From the NCBI GenBank assembly GCA_016286555.1, contig JAEETA010000003.1:62001-126000 (forward strand): DNA of 64,000 nucleotides, written 5' to 3'. The position numbers were made by a program, and so were the translations under genes. The first letter of the stretch is position 1, and each line of letters begins with the position of its first letter. Origin of the DNA: Lachnospiraceae bacterium. Its GTDB lineage: Bacteria > Bacillota > Clostridia > Lachnospirales > Lachnospiraceae. Below the pieces are notes generated by a model. The model was not told the origin of the DNA and made no database searches. It was given only the letters and a program-made list of their open reading frames with translations. Below, piece by piece: positions 63,769 through 64,000 of the stretch.

Positions 63769-63804
63769 ATTTAAGAACAAATGTTCGGATTTGTAAATCG
63801 AACA
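63769..63804 (-). promoter_or_regulatory. Promoter and inverted repeat for the 89-aa gene
   Basis: On the minus strand TTTACA (63792-63797), 17 bases, TTAAAT (63769-63774). The -35 lies inside an inverted repeat, TGTTCG-g-ATTT-gt-AAATCGAACA (63782-63804), an operator candidate. Confidence 0.45.
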
Positions 63805-63829
63805 AAATATGAAAAATGACCTGACTCTA

Positions 63830-63859
63830 TTGACAATCGGAAATCTCGATTGTTATACT
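63830..63859 (+). promoter_or_regulatory. Promoter with spacer palindrome for the right-edge gene
   Basis: TTGACA (63830-63835), 18 bases, TATACT (63854-63859). The inverted repeat ACAATCG...CGATTGT (63833-63853) fills the spacer, which suggests direct control by a DNA-binding protein. Confidence 0.7.
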
Positions 63860-63906
63860 TTTTATTAGTGAGCAACCGATTGCGCAACAATTTTCCGGAG
63901 GTACCT

Positions 63907-64000
63907 ATGGAAGAAAAATTCATTGTAAACATTATCCACCGCCCCGAAATGGTGCCGGAGTATTCCGCCACCGTCACCGGACAGGGAAAGGAAGAGGACA
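63907..64000 (+). CDS. Unidentified protein, N-terminal fragment (cut by window edge)
   Basis: The ATG at 63907 has GGAGG 5 bases upstream and an open frame to the window end (31 residues, MEEKFIVNIIHRPEMVPEYSATVTGQGKEED is the sense of the whole visible part). There is no signal peptide so far. The visible part is too short to name a family. Confidence 0.6.
   Translation, partial: MEEKFIVNIIHRPEMVPEYSATVTGQGKEED

Noticed and set aside
1..64000. tRNA, rRNA genes, prophage or plasmid origin
   Set aside because: None of the characteristic sequences or gene sets were seen.

Overview
The window looks like a chromosome segment of a moderately GC-rich Lachnospiraceae-type clostridium (Firmicutes). 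Pointers are strong AGGAGG-type ribosome binding sites, the rimP-nusA-rnpM-ylxQ-infB-rbfA-nrnA-truB order, an SEC-C-fused methionine aminopeptidase, an anaerobic ribonucleotide reductase pair, and many carbohydrate ABC transporter genes. The taxonomic call is an inference from gene content and order only.

Layout. (1) 1-15.8 kb is a xylan/oligosaccharide utilisation locus. A divergent AraC-type regulator (cut by the window edge) faces a GH10 xylanase lipoprotein, followed by two binding-protein/permease sets. One binding protein carries two extra beta-sandwich-like domains. Between the sets lie a secreted NHL-type propeller, a Yip1-like membrane protein and a large DUF5696-like anchored protein. 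A 15-bp inverted repeat split across the divergent promoter region is a good operator candidate. (2) 15.8-21.2 kb: two tandem U32-like paralogues with conserved cysteines, a membrane-anchored EEP-family hydrolase, and a GT-C-like glycosyltransferase with a ricin-like tail. (3) 21.2-24.0 kb: a complete IS66-family element with terminal inverted repeats and an 8-bp target duplication. It separates the glycosyltransferase from its terminator. (4) 24.1-27.2 kb: GH31 alpha-glucosidase, a 65-aa ORF, and a flavin reductase-rubredoxin. (5) 27.2-41 kb: the translation/transcription operon rimP to truB, then a TIR-transmembrane-propeller protein and a second DHH phosphoesterase placed between truB and ribF. 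(6) 41-51.1 kb: GH43 lipoprotein, SH3-NlpC/P60 hydrolase, rpsO, pnp, a large membrane protein, a DUF5685-like protein, a DnaJ-domain protein and a small coiled-coil protein. (7) 51.2-55.8 kb: nrdD/nrdG with a probable NrdR box pair, a histidine-free cysteine-rich Fur-like regulator, and methionine aminopeptidase. (8) 55.8-63.4 kb: four large membrane proteins, two of them tandem paralogues, in a stretch that reads as more AT-rich. (9) The right edge holds a small minus-strand gene and the start of a plus-strand gene.

The most unusual signal is a pair of related, elaborate RNA folds in two intergenic gaps (about 38254-38412 and 42690-42888). They share loops and order, but most helix sequences differ by compensatory changes, which suggests a repeated structured RNA. 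Other items to pursue are the TIR-propeller/DHH pair, the Fur-like protein without histidine, the isoprenoid-synthase-like Asp motifs in the DUF5685-like protein, a long pnp leader hairpin, and a terminator lying beyond an oppositely oriented gene at the right end.
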